Shown here: in pieces, positions 51,060-60,842 of the stretch
Layout of the letters: every line of letters starts with the position of its first letter
Numbering within the stretch: position 1 is the first letter of the stretch
Assembly (NCBI GenBank): GCA_009841235.1
Contig: VXMH01000028.1
Coordinates: 62,001 to 126,000, forward strand
Length of the DNA stretch: 64,000 nucleotides
Origin: Caldilineaceae bacterium SB0661_bin_32
GTDB taxonomy: Bacteria > Chloroflexota > Anaerolineae > Caldilineales > Caldilineaceae
Direction of reading: 5' to 3'
Made by a program: the position numbers and the translations under genes
The notes under the pieces: model-generated
Told to the model about the DNA's origin: nothing
Seen by the model: only the letters and a program-made list of their open reading frames with translations
The model's database searches: none

Positions 51060-54000
51060 ATGACCAAAAAAATGGCTGAACATCCCCTGGCAGCACAAGA
51101 AGGCAATCGGATTACTCTGACGGGACACTTCGACGTGTCCGTCATATTGGAAGATGTGCGTCCCCTGGGCGCTAATGGGGCCGCAGGGTACGAGTGCCGT
51201 GTTCGTTTGCCTGACGGTACGCTCGAGGAGGCGGTCATCTCTCCAGATGAGGTAGCCGCGATTCTCGGTCCGGGAGAGATGGAGGTGTCGCGGCCTGCAG
51301 ATGCAGAACGCCTGCGTCTCTTGGTGGAATCCGCCCGAATCCGTCTCGCTTACGCCTACGACCGGCAGTTTGCGGTCAGTTTGTCCGGCATTCGCACTCT
51401 GCCTCATCAGATCGAAGCCGTCTACATGAAGATGCTGCCGCAGCCGCGGCTGCGATTTCTGCTTGCCGACGATCCCGGCGCTGGCAAGACAATTATGGCG
51501 GGCCTGCTGATCAAGGAGCTCAAGCTGCGAGAAGCCATCGACCGGTGCCTCATTCTTGTTCCGGCACCCCTGACGATTCAGTGGCAGGATGAGTTACTGC
51601 GATTCTTCAACGAGCCGTTTCAAATCGTCCATTCAGCGAACGACCAGCAACAGTTACTGAACCTTTGGGAGCGGGAGTCGCTCGTCATTTCGTCCATCGA
51701 TTACGCCAAGCGGGACGATGTCCGCGAGCGTGTGTGGCAGCAGCGGTGGGATCTCGTCATTATTGACGAAGCCCACAAGTGCAGCGCCTATACCAAGAGC
51801 TCGGCCGGGCGAGATGACGAAGTCGACCGTACCAAACGATATCAACTGGCGGAACGGCTCTCAGAACAGTGCGATAACCTGCTTCTCCTGACCGCGACGC
51901 CCCACCACGGGGACGACGACCGGTTCGCCCACTTCATCCGCCTGCTCGACCGCGACTTGTTTCCGGAGCCGCACCGGTTTAGCGAGGCCGCTGGTCGAGT
52001 CCGTCGTGAGGTATTGCAACTCGGGTACGACAGCCCTTGGTCGCTCCGGCGCCTGAAGGAAGATCTGAAGGATATGAGCGGCCGCCGCCTGTTTCCAGAC
52101 CGGCATGTTCAAACGGTCAGCTTTAACCTTGGGCCGGAGGAATACACAATCTACAAAGCTGTAACCGCCTACATCAACGAATACCTGCCTCAGGCGACGG
52201 GGCGTCGCAAGAATAGCGTTGCTCTTGCACGCACGGTTTTCCAGCGCCGCCTTGCGAGTTCGACCCATGCGATCTACGAATCGCTGCGACGGCGGCAGAA
52301 AAAACTAAAGGATCTGCTCCGCGAACTCGAAAGTCTTTCACCGTCTCAGCGGTCGCGGAGGCTCGCGCAATTGCAAGGCCGACTAACGGACACCGAGCAG
52401 GATGAAGACGATCTGGATGAAACAGCGAGGGATGGACTCATCGACGAGGCGACGACGGCGGCCGAGTTGGACCAGCTACGAGTCGAGCTTGCCGAGCTTG
52501 CCGAGTTGGTAGCAAGAGTGGGACGTGTCAGGGAAAACGGACGCGATTCGAAGCTGGTTGCCTTGCGCGAATGCGTGCAGAGGTCGGAGTTCGACGAATT
52601 GAAGGACGGACGAGGCAAACTCCTCGTCTTCACCGAACACCGAGACACGCTCGATTACCTGCGCGAACACTTCGAGGCGTGGGGCTATTCGACGTGCCAG
52701 ATTCATGGTGGAATGAACCCGCGGGAGCGAAAGCGGGCCCAAGAGGACTTCCGGACAAGCAGCCAGATCTGCGTGGCCACTGAGGCAGCTGGGGAAGGTA
52801 TCAACCTTCAATTCTGTCGCCTGATGATCAATTACGATCTGCCTTGGAATCCGACCCGCCTCGAACAGCGCCTGGGCCGGATCCATCGGATCGGACAGAC
52901 ACGCGACGTCTACGCGTTCAACTTCGTGGCGACGTCGTCGGAGGATGGCCAGCCGGTCATCGAGGGCCGCATCCTCGAACGGCTGCTGAGCAAGTTGGAA
53001 CGAATGCGTGACGCGCTCGGCGACCGCGTGTTTGACGTGGTCGGCGAAGTGCTCTCGCTGAACAAGATCAACCTCCCTGACATGCTCCGCGAGGTGGCTT
53101 ACGAGCCGAAACGTCTGGACGATTACCTTGACATGATCGACCGCATTGACCCCGATCTCCTCGGCCGCTACGAGGAAGCAACGGGAATCGCGCTGGCGCG
53201 TGGGCACGTGGACTTCTCGGCTTTCGCTCAGGCCAACCTTGAGGCCGAAGAGCGGCGGCTCATGCCGCGCTATGTTCAATCCCACTTCCTGAGTGCCGCA
53301 AAGGCTGTGGGTCTCCGCGTGGAGGAAAGAGCTGACGGGCTTTGGCGGGTAGAGCACGTGCTCTCCGACCTCCGCTCCGAGCGCCTCTCCGCGGTCCGGC
53401 GCCTGGGCGCACCGGCCGCGGGTTATCGGAAACTGACGTTCTACAAGGAGCACCTCGAGCAGGATCAACACCTCGATGCCGTTCTGCTTGGGCCCGGCCA
53501 TCCCCTCTACGCAGCGGTCGATGAGAAACTGAATGAACTCTTGGTTGATATTGTGGGAAAGGCTGCCGTATACGTGGACTCGATGACCTCTGCGCCATAC
53601 CGCCTTCACTTTTACGAAATCTCGGTACGAGGCAGGACGACCAAGGACGAACCTTCGACCATTCATGCCGAACTTACAGCCGTCCGGGAGGAATTAGGCA
53701 AACACGTGGCCGAAGCTGAACGGTTTGAGCTGGTTCCCGCAGATATTCTGATCGACCTCCCAGCCCACCCGCATCCCCCCGAAACACTTTCCGAATTTGA
53801 CTACGGCCCCGTTAGCGACTACGTCAAGACAACCTTACAGATGGATCGCCGACGCGATGCGCAGTCCGAGCGCAGTCGCTACGCGGACGTGGCGCGCGAC
53901 TATCTCCAGCAGTCATTCCACGCCCGGGTTCGGGCAGCGCAGGACCGCGTGATGCGGTTGCGAGCTCGAAAGCAAAAGGAGTCAGGGGTGGCCCTGGCTC

Positions 54001-54617
54001 TCCAGCGGGCGGAACAGGACCTGACCGATCTTGAACGCACACAGCGGGAACGTCTCTCCGGTATAAAACGGCTTCGATTGGCCCGCCATGGTCCAGTGAA
54101 CCACGTTGCAAGTTGTCTAGTACTGCCCCCCGACACGGCCATCGATCAGTTTCCGGAACTAGCCGAAGAGCAGGACGTGGGGTTGAAGCGCCGTGTTGAG
54201 CTTGCTGCAGAGGACATCGTCGTCGCCTATGAAGAATCAAGGAATCGCGAATGCCAACGCGTCGGTCACGAAAAAATCGGCTTTGACATCCGAAGCTTGG
54301 CACACCCGGACCCGCAGACAGGCTATCGCGACGAGGTGGACGGCGTGCGACGCATTGAGGTTAAAGGTCGGAAACAGGGACAGCCCATAAGGTTGACCAA
54401 GAACGAATGGTACACGGCGCAACAACTGGGCGACACCTACTGGCTCTACGTAGTGTGGGACCCTCTCGACAACCCGGACGCTACCCCGATCATGATCCGG
54501 AACCCTGCCAGGTGCCTGGATTACGCAAAGAAAGAGGTCGTCGTCGCCCGTTACTACGATGTTCCCGCGAACGCGGTCGAACAGGCAGCGCTTGGCCAGA
54601 GGGAGGATATGGCGTGA
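51060..54617 (+). CDS. SNF2-family helicase with C-terminal DUF3883-like domain
   Basis: About 1185 residues. The helicase core has RTLPHQIEAVYMKML (Q-motif region), the Walker A LLADDPGAGKTIMAGLL, the DEAH box DLVIIDEAHKCSAYT, and the second RecA domain with TEAAGEGINLQFC and QRLGRIHRIGQ. A coiled region (residues about 410-480) and a long middle part follow. The C-terminal 110 residues (RRIEVKGRKQGQPIRLTKNEW) match DUF3883, a nuclease-like fold. The start may be ATG 51060, ATG 51072 or TTG 51021. It is coupled to a methyltransferase gene by a GTGA overlap. Similar large SNF2 proteins occur in DISARM-like and other predicted anti-phage modules. Confidence 0.87.
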   Translation: MTKKMAEHPLAAQEGNRITLTGHFDVSVILEDVRPLGANGAAGYECRVRLPDGTLEEAVISPDEVAAILGPGEMEVSRPADAERLRLLVESARIRLAYAYDRQFAVSLSGIRTLPHQIEAVYMKMLPQPRLRFLLADDPGAGKTIMAGLLIKELKLREAIDRCLILVPAPLTIQWQDELLRFFNEPFQIVHSANDQQQLLNLWERESLVISSIDYAKRDDVRERVWQQRWDLVIIDEAHKCSAYTKSSAGRDDEVDRTKRYQLAERLSEQCDNLLLLTATPHHGDDDRFAHFIRLLDRDLFPEPHRFSEAAGRVRREVLQLGYDSPWSLRRLKEDLKDMSGRRLFPDRHVQTVSFNLGPEEYTIYKAVTAYINEYLPQATGRRKNSVALARTVFQRRLASSTHAIYESLRRRQKKLKDLLRELESLSPSQRSRRLAQLQGRLTDTEQDEDDLDETARDGLIDEATTAAELDQLRVELAELAELVARVGRVRENGRDSKLVALRECVQRSEFDELKDGRGKLLVFTEHRDTLDYLREHFEAWGYSTCQIHGGMNPRERKRAQEDFRTSSQICVATEAAGEGINLQFCRLMINYDLPWNPTRLEQRLGRIHRIGQTRDVYAFNFVATSSEDGQPVIEGRILERLLSKLERMRDALGDRVFDVVGEVLSLNKINLPDMLREVAYEPKRLDDYLDMIDRIDPDLLGRYEEATGIALARGHVDFSAFAQANLEAEERRLMPRYVQSHFLSAAKAVGLRVEERADGLWRVEHVLSDLRSERLSAVRRLGAPAAGYRKLTFYKEHLEQDQHLDAVLLGPGHPLYAAVDEKLNELLVDIVGKAAVYVDSMTSAPYRLHFYEISVRGRTTKDEPSTIHAELTAVREELGKHVAEAERFELVPADILIDLPAHPHPPETLSEFDYGPVSDYVKTTLQMDRRRDAQSERSRYADVARDYLQQSFHARVRAAQDRVMRLRARKQKESGVALALQRAEQDLTDLERTQRERLSGIKRLRLARHGPVNHVASCLVLPPDTAIDQFPELAEEQDVGLKRRVELAAEDIVVAYEESRNRECQRVGHEKIGFDIRSLAHPDPQTGYRDEVDGVRRIEVKGRKQGQPIRLTKNEWYTAQQLGDTYWLYVVWDPLDNPDATPIMIRNPARCLDYAKKEVVVARYYDVPANAVEQAALGQREDMA

Positions 54618-57421
54618 CCGAAAACGACCACCGATTAATCGAGGACTACCTGCCACTTGACAAGCTCAACGCCATCGCGTCGAAGGAAAAGCTGCATCCT
54701 CGACGATACGTGGAACTGGTTCACTACTGGCCCGCGCGCCGTCCGATTACCGCCTGCCGGGCGGCCATCTATTCCGCGCTCGTACCAGCGCCACGCACCG
54801 AAAATGAACGCGAAGATGCCGCAGCCTTCGTTGCCGAACTGGCCGCCTACAAAGTCCATCCCGAAAAGGTCTCTGAAGCGTGTGAAGGAATCAAGATGCT
54901 GCACAGTGGGCAAGCACCCAAAGTGCTGGACTTGTTTGCAGGAGGTGGCGCGATTCCGCTAGAAGCTGCCCGGCTTGGGTGCGAAAGTCATGCCGTCGAC
55001 TACAACCCGGTCGCGCACTTGATCGAGCTATGTACGCTGGTCTACCCACAGACCTTTGGCTTGGGCTTGGCAGACGATTTCGAACGATGGAGCGACCTGA
55101 TTCTCGACCGGATGAAAGACGAGATAGGGGATCTGTATCCTTCCATCGATCTTCCGCAGGCTGATGACGTGTTACACCAGGCTGATCTCTTTGGTTTAGA
55201 CAGTCTGACTTCCTCACGTCAAGCCGCCCCTGTGGCGTACATCTGGGCACGCACTGTCCCATGCCGGCGCCCCGGCTGCCACGCACCTGTGCCGTTGGTA
55301 CGACAGGCTTGGCTACGCAAAAAAAACGGTGCCATTGCCGCAGTACCTAGGATCGCAGACGGAAAGCGCTTGGTGTGGAATATTGTTTCAGGCAGCTCTC
55401 CCGAAGCAGTTTCGCAACAGACAGAGCAAACCGGCTCAGGGCAAGCGGTATGCGTGTCCTGCAACACCCCTGCCCCCTCCGATTACGTCAAGGAAATGGC
55501 GGTCGGGGGACGGATGGGAGAATCGCTAGCGGCGGTCGTAGCTGCACTGCCGCCGAAACAGCCTCACGGAAATAGACGACAAAAGATTTATCTAGGACCA
55601 AATTCAATACATCTGCTTGATGACAGTGCGTACCGTCGTCGACTAGAGAAACTGCTCGCTGATACGAAACTCGCTCCTTTACTCGAACGGATGAACACGG
55701 CTGATTCGACTACCGTGGCTGGACGCGGCTATGGCATTTCGCACTGGCAGCATCTTTTCACACCTCGACAACTTCTTGTCCTCTTTACCTTCATAAAGCA
55801 AATTCGCCGTGCGCATACCGAGATGCTCGCCGAAGGCATGCCCGAGGACCGAGCGAGAGCGTTGGCAACCTTCTTCGGGATGGCCTTCGGTCGCGTTGTC
55901 AATTCGTTCAACATGTTTACTCGGTGGGAGCCTCGCGTACAGCGAACTATGGGAGCCATTGGTGACCGTCAAGCGTTAAAGATGGTCTACGACTTCTCTG
56001 AGCTAAATCCTCTAGCCGAGACGCAGGGATGCCTAGCTTTTGCTCTTGATCGCGAAGCATTTTGCATAAGGGAGCTTGCGAAGGTCGGACGACCGTCAGT
56101 CGTGACCCGCGGCAACGCTGAGAAGCTCTTTTACGACGACGAGACGTTTGATGCAGTCATCACCGACCCGCCATACTATAGTAGCATCTACTACGCCGAC
56201 CTTTCTGCGTTTTTCTACGTCTGGCTGAAGCGGATCGTCGGCGATCTTTACCCGGAGCACTTCGCCCTTTCGTCCCCGCCGAAGCGGCGCGAGGCCGTCG
56301 CCCAGCCCAGCGAGCATGACGGGGACGCGGGCAAGGCGAAGGAGCACTACGAGCGTTTGATGCGCAACTCGCTGGCCGAGGCGCGCCGCGTCTTGAAACC
56401 GGGCGCGCCGCTGGTGTGCGTCTACGCACACCGCACTACCGAAGGTTGGGCAACTCTGATTCGCGCGCTCGTCGGGGCGGGCATGACAGTTACCGAGGCT
56501 TGGCCGGTACAGACCGAGTCGCCTACCAGGACAAATGCGCTCGGAGCCGCCGCGCTCTCAGACAGTATCTTCTTCGTCGCTCGCCGGCGCGAGCAGACCG
56601 GAACAGGCCAGTATGAAACCGACGTACAACCACAGTTGCACGAAATTGCCCGCGAGAGAGTCAGGACCTTATGGAATGGCGGAAAAGGGATCGGCGGGGC
56701 GGACCTGCTGATGGCGGCGGTCGGCGCCGGACTTCGGGCTTATACCCGATTCGCTCGGGTCGATTACGCAAATGGCGAGGAAGTGTCGGCGGAATCGTAC
56801 TTGCGTGATGTCGAAGGCGTGGTGCTCGACGTGATACTCGACGAAATATTCGGTCTGCGTGGCTCGGCGGTAGCCAACGTGGACTCGATCACACGGTTTT
56901 ACATCCTGTGGCGCTTCACCTACCGTGAGGCGAAAATCGAGGCAGGTGAAGCCTACGTGTTCTGCTACCCGCAGGGAGTTGAGATCGACGGACCCGATGG
57001 GTTGACCGGCAAAGCTCCGAAGCTCGTTGAGAAGTCCGGCAGCAAGTTCCGCGTGCGGACTTATACCGAGCGCGGCGATGATGAGGCGCTCGGCCTCGCT
57101 ACAAACAATGGGGCGGCACCGCTTATCGACGTACTGCACCGGTTGCTTTATCTGCTTGATGAACGGCCAGCGGATGTTCAAAGGTATCTGGAGATCGCAA
57201 ACCCGAATCATGAGCAACTTCGTTTGGTGACCCAAGCTCTCTCTGCCCCGGTCCTCGGGCGCGCAGAGGCCTCAAATGCAGGTTCGACCGCAGAGCGCGG
57301 CGCTCTTTCGCGACTGAATGCGAACTGGCGCAGCATCGTCGAGGGGGCCGCGTATGCGAATGAAGTTGAATCGCTGGTAACTGGGCAATTAGGCCTGTTT
57401 CGCGGAGACGATTCCAAATGA
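54614..57421 (+). CDS. DUF1156 zinc-ribbon adenine-specific DNA methyltransferase
   Basis: A 935-residue DNA methyltransferase. The SAM motif VLDLFAGGGAIPLEAARLG lies near residue 106, and the catalytic motif IV TDPPYYSSIYYADL near residue 518. Between them two cysteine pairs (CRRPGC around 216 and CVSC around 280) form the zinc ribbon. The C-terminal 250 residues are helical and of unknown role. The GTG start at 54614 overlaps the helicase stop and has gggagg upstream. It probably marks host DNA so that the helicase/ATPase partners spare it. The product also overlaps the ATPase gene by four bases, so all three are coupled. Confidence 0.88.
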   Translation: MTENDHRLIEDYLPLDKLNAIASKEKLHPRRYVELVHYWPARRPITACRAAIYSALVPAPRTENEREDAAAFVAELAAYKVHPEKVSEACEGIKMLHSGQAPKVLDLFAGGGAIPLEAARLGCESHAVDYNPVAHLIELCTLVYPQTFGLGLADDFERWSDLILDRMKDEIGDLYPSIDLPQADDVLHQADLFGLDSLTSSRQAAPVAYIWARTVPCRRPGCHAPVPLVRQAWLRKKNGAIAAVPRIADGKRLVWNIVSGSSPEAVSQQTEQTGSGQAVCVSCNTPAPSDYVKEMAVGGRMGESLAAVVAALPPKQPHGNRRQKIYLGPNSIHLLDDSAYRRRLEKLLADTKLAPLLERMNTADSTTVAGRGYGISHWQHLFTPRQLLVLFTFIKQIRRAHTEMLAEGMPEDRARALATFFGMAFGRVVNSFNMFTRWEPRVQRTMGAIGDRQALKMVYDFSELNPLAETQGCLAFALDREAFCIRELAKVGRPSVVTRGNAEKLFYDDETFDAVITDPPYYSSIYYADLSAFFYVWLKRIVGDLYPEHFALSSPPKRREAVAQPSEHDGDAGKAKEHYERLMRNSLAEARRVLKPGAPLVCVYAHRTTEGWATLIRALVGAGMTVTEAWPVQTESPTRTNALGAAALSDSIFFVARRREQTGTGQYETDVQPQLHEIARERVRTLWNGGKGIGGADLLMAAVGAGLRAYTRFARVDYANGEEVSAESYLRDVEGVVLDVILDEIFGLRGSAVANVDSITRFYILWRFTYREAKIEAGEAYVFCYPQGVEIDGPDGLTGKAPKLVEKSGSKFRVRTYTERGDDEALGLATNNGAAPLIDVLHRLLYLLDERPADVQRYLEIANPNHEQLRLVTQALSAPVLGRAEASNAGSTAERGALSRLNANWRSIVEGAAYANEVESLVTGQLGLFRGDDSK

Positions 57422-60309
57422 ATAACACGCCACAACCCTGGCTCCAGTGCGTCGAGTTGCACTCCGACGTGCTTTCCGACGACTTTTCCGAGGATGTCTT
57501 CGCTCTCGACCTCGGTGGTCTGTCCGACTATCTGATTGGACAGGACCTCGGGCAACCAGCAGCCGAGCTGCCGCGCGTACCGGCCGTGTATCGCGATGCA
57601 GAAAGCTTTTTTGCCGCGTCCTACATCACGAGCGGCCTCAAGTCCCTACTCGAAGATGTGCTCGGCCGGCTCTCCGGCTCGGAGGGAAACCGGGTGCTCA
57701 AGCTACTCACACCATTCGGTGGTGGCAAATCGCATACCCTGGCAGCATTGCTTCACGCCGCCCGGTCGCGCGCTGCACTCGACGCGTTGCCGGAAGCGGG
57801 CGGATTGCCGCGCCCTGATGCTGTGCGCGTCGCCGTGGTAGATGGGCAATTTTTCGACGCGACCAGTGGCAAACGTGCGCCGGGGGGAGATGTCGTCGCC
57901 AGGACTATCTGGGGTTGGATCGCGTGGGCCCTGGGCGGTCGGGAGGGCTACGAGTTGGTGCAAGCGCAGGACGAGGCGCGGGTGGCGCCCGGGGGCGACG
58001 CGCTCGTCGAATTACTTAAGGGGGGACCGAGCCTGATCCTGCTCGACGAGATTCTTGAGTATCTCATCAGCGCAGGCGGTATAAGTGTAGTGCAAACGAC
58101 CTTACGCGATGAGACGCTTTCCTTTCTCAAGCGGCTGACAGTAGCTGTCGGGAACGTGGACAACGCTGTGTTGGTGTACTCCCTGCAGTCCAGCAACCGC
58201 GAGTCGCTTGAATACACGGGCTTGCTTCATACTCTTGAGCATTTAGCCGCGCGCAAAGATCAAAGGCGCGAGCCGGTGGCGGATAACGAAATCCTCCACG
58301 TCATCCAGCGTCGCCTTCTTGCACGAACACCGGATGTATCCACAGCCACAGCCGCGGCGGACGTCTACGGCCAGGTTTACACGCAAATGCGACGTGCCTA
58401 TGCCCACGGCGAGTCGGAACGCCAACAGGCCGCGGAGGAGGGTGTGGTGCTGCGCGACCGAATCAAGGCATCCTATCCTTTCCACCCCGCGCTGATCGAT
58501 CTGATGCGTGAGCGCTGGGCCGCCATTCCCGAATTTCAGCGCACGCGCGGCGCTTTGCGTTTTCTCGCCTCCTGCTTGCGTGCTGCCCATAGCGCGGGCA
58601 ACTCGCGCCTGCTCCTGGGTTCCGGCGACGTTCCCATTCACGATGCCGAGGTACGCCTGGCCTTTCTCAAGGAAGTCGGCCAGCGGGAGGACTTCCAAGC
58701 CTGCTTAGAGCACGACTTCGTCGGTGCAAACGCCCGTTCCCGACTCATCGACAACCGGCGCGCCTTAGAAGTGACGACAGAGGCGGGCAGGCTGCCGGCT
58801 ACCCGCCTGGCTACCACCATACTGCTATATTCATTCGGCGGCCTGCGCCGCGGGGGTAGCGACACAAGTGACCTGCTCCCACCCGGGATTGGCGAGGCGG
58901 ACCTGCTCGGCGCGTGCATCGGGCCAGACCTAGACAGCACTACCATCCAAGCGTGCCTGAAGGAACTGAACGAGCAGTGCCTGTATCTGCACTTTGACGG
59001 TGTACGCTATTGCTTCAAAAAGGATCCTAACGTCACGTTGTTGGTCGAGCAGGAAGCCGAGGCTATCGCTCACGACGAGAGTCGCGTTCAGGCCCGCATC
59101 AGTCAGATGATAGAGGAACGTCTAGCCGGACAGCGTGCCATCGTCTGGCCCACGAAGTCCGGCGACGTGCCTGATCGGGAGACACAATTCCTCGTCGCCT
59201 ACTTGCCACTTGAGTTCGCGGCCCAACCGGCCGGGGAACAGCGGCGCAAGGCGCTCCAGATTCTCGAAAACTGCGGAAACCAACAACGAGTGTTTCGCAA
59301 CGGATTGGGGCTTGCTGTGCCAGCGGCCGACGAGGTTGAGGGGCTGCGCCGCGCAGTACGTTATCTCCTTGCGGTAGAGCGTGTTCAGGGGAACTGGCGT
59401 GAGTACAACCTGACAGGTGTCCAGAAAAGTCAGCTCAGGGAACGCGGCGCGACTGAAAAGACAACGATTGAATCTGCCCTGCTCAAACTCTACGGTGAAG
59501 TGTGGCTGCTAGGGTCAGGCCCGAATGGACTCGCGCTCGACACCGTCAGTATGGGTGGCCGGCCGCTTCAGACTACGCTCGATGAAAAGAAGCGTGCCCT
59601 CATTCACCAACGTCTGATGGAATTGCTGACAACTGTCCAACGCCGCGTGTTCGGAACGGTAGCCCCAGGCAAAATTCTTGAGTTGTTTGAGCTCGATGAG
59701 AGTGAAATCAGTCAGTCCGGCATCGCCACCCACACAGTGCTGACGGGTTTCTACGAATTCCTCGGCTTCCCGCGCCTGCTCTCGTCGGATGCTGTGCGCA
59801 AGGCCATCGTCCGTGGCGTGGAAACCGGACTGTTCGGCTATGTCATCGGCCGACCTACGCTTGGTGACGACGGCCGATACCAGATCGGCCGCAGCCGCGT
59901 CGCGTTCGAGCGTAGTGTCGCCGACGACGAGATTGACCTCGATTCGGGTTTCCTGATCGTGCCTACAGCATTGCCGGAAGAGCCACCGACAAACGACGAC
60001 CCACCATCCGGCAAGCCGCCGGAAGATGACACGCACGAGCGACAGGATGATGAAACGGCTGATGAATTCAAGACCGTTTCAACCCAGCCTGATCTTGCCG
60101 ATAGCCGCGAGATCGCCCTTTCTTTCACCGCTAACGAAGCTAACCTATACGAGGCTTGGAATGCCCTCGCCAATCTCGCAGACGTGACTGGGGAAGTTTC
60201 GATCAACGCCAGGGCGACATGCCCAGTTGACTACGACAAGGCGAAGCTGGAGAATGGTGTGTTCGAGCCGCTGCGGGAACTCGGACTGATCTATGACGAC
60301 AAGGGGTGA
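57418..60309 (+). CDS. DUF499 family ATPase
   Basis: A 963-residue ATPase. The Walker A is LLTPFGGGKSHTLAALLHA (about residue 98), and PSLILLDEILEYLISAGG is the Walker B region. FHPALIDLMRERWAAIPEFQRTRGALRFLASCL is typical of DUF499. The C terminus has an acidic, proline-rich spacer (PPTNDDPPSGKPPEDD) and a last globular part. DUF499 is often found beside DUF1156 methyltransferases and SNF2 helicases in predicted defence islands. It probably couples ATP hydrolysis to DNA translocation or assembly of the complex. Confidence 0.87.
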   Translation: MNNTPQPWLQCVELHSDVLSDDFSEDVFALDLGGLSDYLIGQDLGQPAAELPRVPAVYRDAESFFAASYITSGLKSLLEDVLGRLSGSEGNRVLKLLTPFGGGKSHTLAALLHAARSRAALDALPEAGGLPRPDAVRVAVVDGQFFDATSGKRAPGGDVVARTIWGWIAWALGGREGYELVQAQDEARVAPGGDALVELLKGGPSLILLDEILEYLISAGGISVVQTTLRDETLSFLKRLTVAVGNVDNAVLVYSLQSSNRESLEYTGLLHTLEHLAARKDQRREPVADNEILHVIQRRLLARTPDVSTATAAADVYGQVYTQMRRAYAHGESERQQAAEEGVVLRDRIKASYPFHPALIDLMRERWAAIPEFQRTRGALRFLASCLRAAHSAGNSRLLLGSGDVPIHDAEVRLAFLKEVGQREDFQACLEHDFVGANARSRLIDNRRALEVTTEAGRLPATRLATTILLYSFGGLRRGGSDTSDLLPPGIGEADLLGACIGPDLDSTTIQACLKELNEQCLYLHFDGVRYCFKKDPNVTLLVEQEAEAIAHDESRVQARISQMIEERLAGQRAIVWPTKSGDVPDRETQFLVAYLPLEFAAQPAGEQRRKALQILENCGNQQRVFRNGLGLAVPAADEVEGLRRAVRYLLAVERVQGNWREYNLTGVQKSQLRERGATEKTTIESALLKLYGEVWLLGSGPNGLALDTVSMGGRPLQTTLDEKKRALIHQRLMELLTTVQRRVFGTVAPGKILELFELDESEISQSGIATHTVLTGFYEFLGFPRLLSSDAVRKAIVRGVETGLFGYVIGRPTLGDDGRYQIGRSRVAFERSVADDEIDLDSGFLIVPTALPEEPPTNDDPPSGKPPEDDTHERQDDETADEFKTVSTQPDLADSREIALSFTANEANLYEAWNALANLADVTGEVSINARATCPVDYDKAKLENGVFEPLRELGLIYDDKG

Positions 60310-60345
60310 TGAGTGGTGACTTGTGCTCGCCCGAGCCGACCACTG

Positions 60346-60530
60346 GCCGCATCCGTTTGGATGCACCTTATCTCCCCCGTCCTGTGGTCCAAAGATTGGA
60401 ACTCACCCCACCTCTTCTGTCTCGATGCCTTACGCCAAGCGCTCAGCCAGGGTCGACCCAAAATCTTCAACACCGAACCAAGGCGCACAGCTTACAGCTG
60501 ATGCTTTCACGACCGCCTAATATCACGACA
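60346..60530 (+). pseudogene. IS3-family transposase remnant with right direct repeat
   Basis: One frame gives FCLDALRQALSQGRPKIFNT, and after a one-base shift NQGAQLTADAFTTA follows. Together they match the rve/integrase core of IS3 (orfB) transposases, where NTDQGxQFT is conserved. Only about 60 residues remain. The first 48 bases are the right copy of the direct repeat seen at 50624. Confidence 0.6.
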
Positions 60531-60842
60531 ATTCGCCGCAACCCGTGACTTCATGGCCGTCTCGTTTCCAAGCCTAACTATCTCGTCCAGATATTTACGC
60601 GCGCTCAACCTCTAAGGCTTCATGGCCAATCGCCTCCGGAGTTTCTAATGCCATCCCGTCGCGTTGCTTGGCGACTTCATTCAACGTCGCCCCCTTGGCT
60701 TAGGTATATAAGCCCCCATCTGCCCACCTCAGTAGTCCCCATAGTGTCGTCGCCGGGTCGGTCCATTGCAGGCTGCGTCCCGTTCACTTTCACAGACCTT
60801 TTTGCTTCCTCACAAGCAGGCAACCCTCTTACGCCAAGCAGA
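60531..60842. other. Gap at the right edge of the defence island
   Basis: No gene, RNA or clear regulatory site is seen. After it the sequence returns to the high-GC metabolic type. Confidence 0.45.

Noticed and set aside
51060-60309. Calling the module a DISARM or BREX system
   Set aside because: The core drmA, drmB and drmC genes and the BREX genes pglZ and brxC are absent. Only the SNF2 helicase and a methyltransferase are shared in type.
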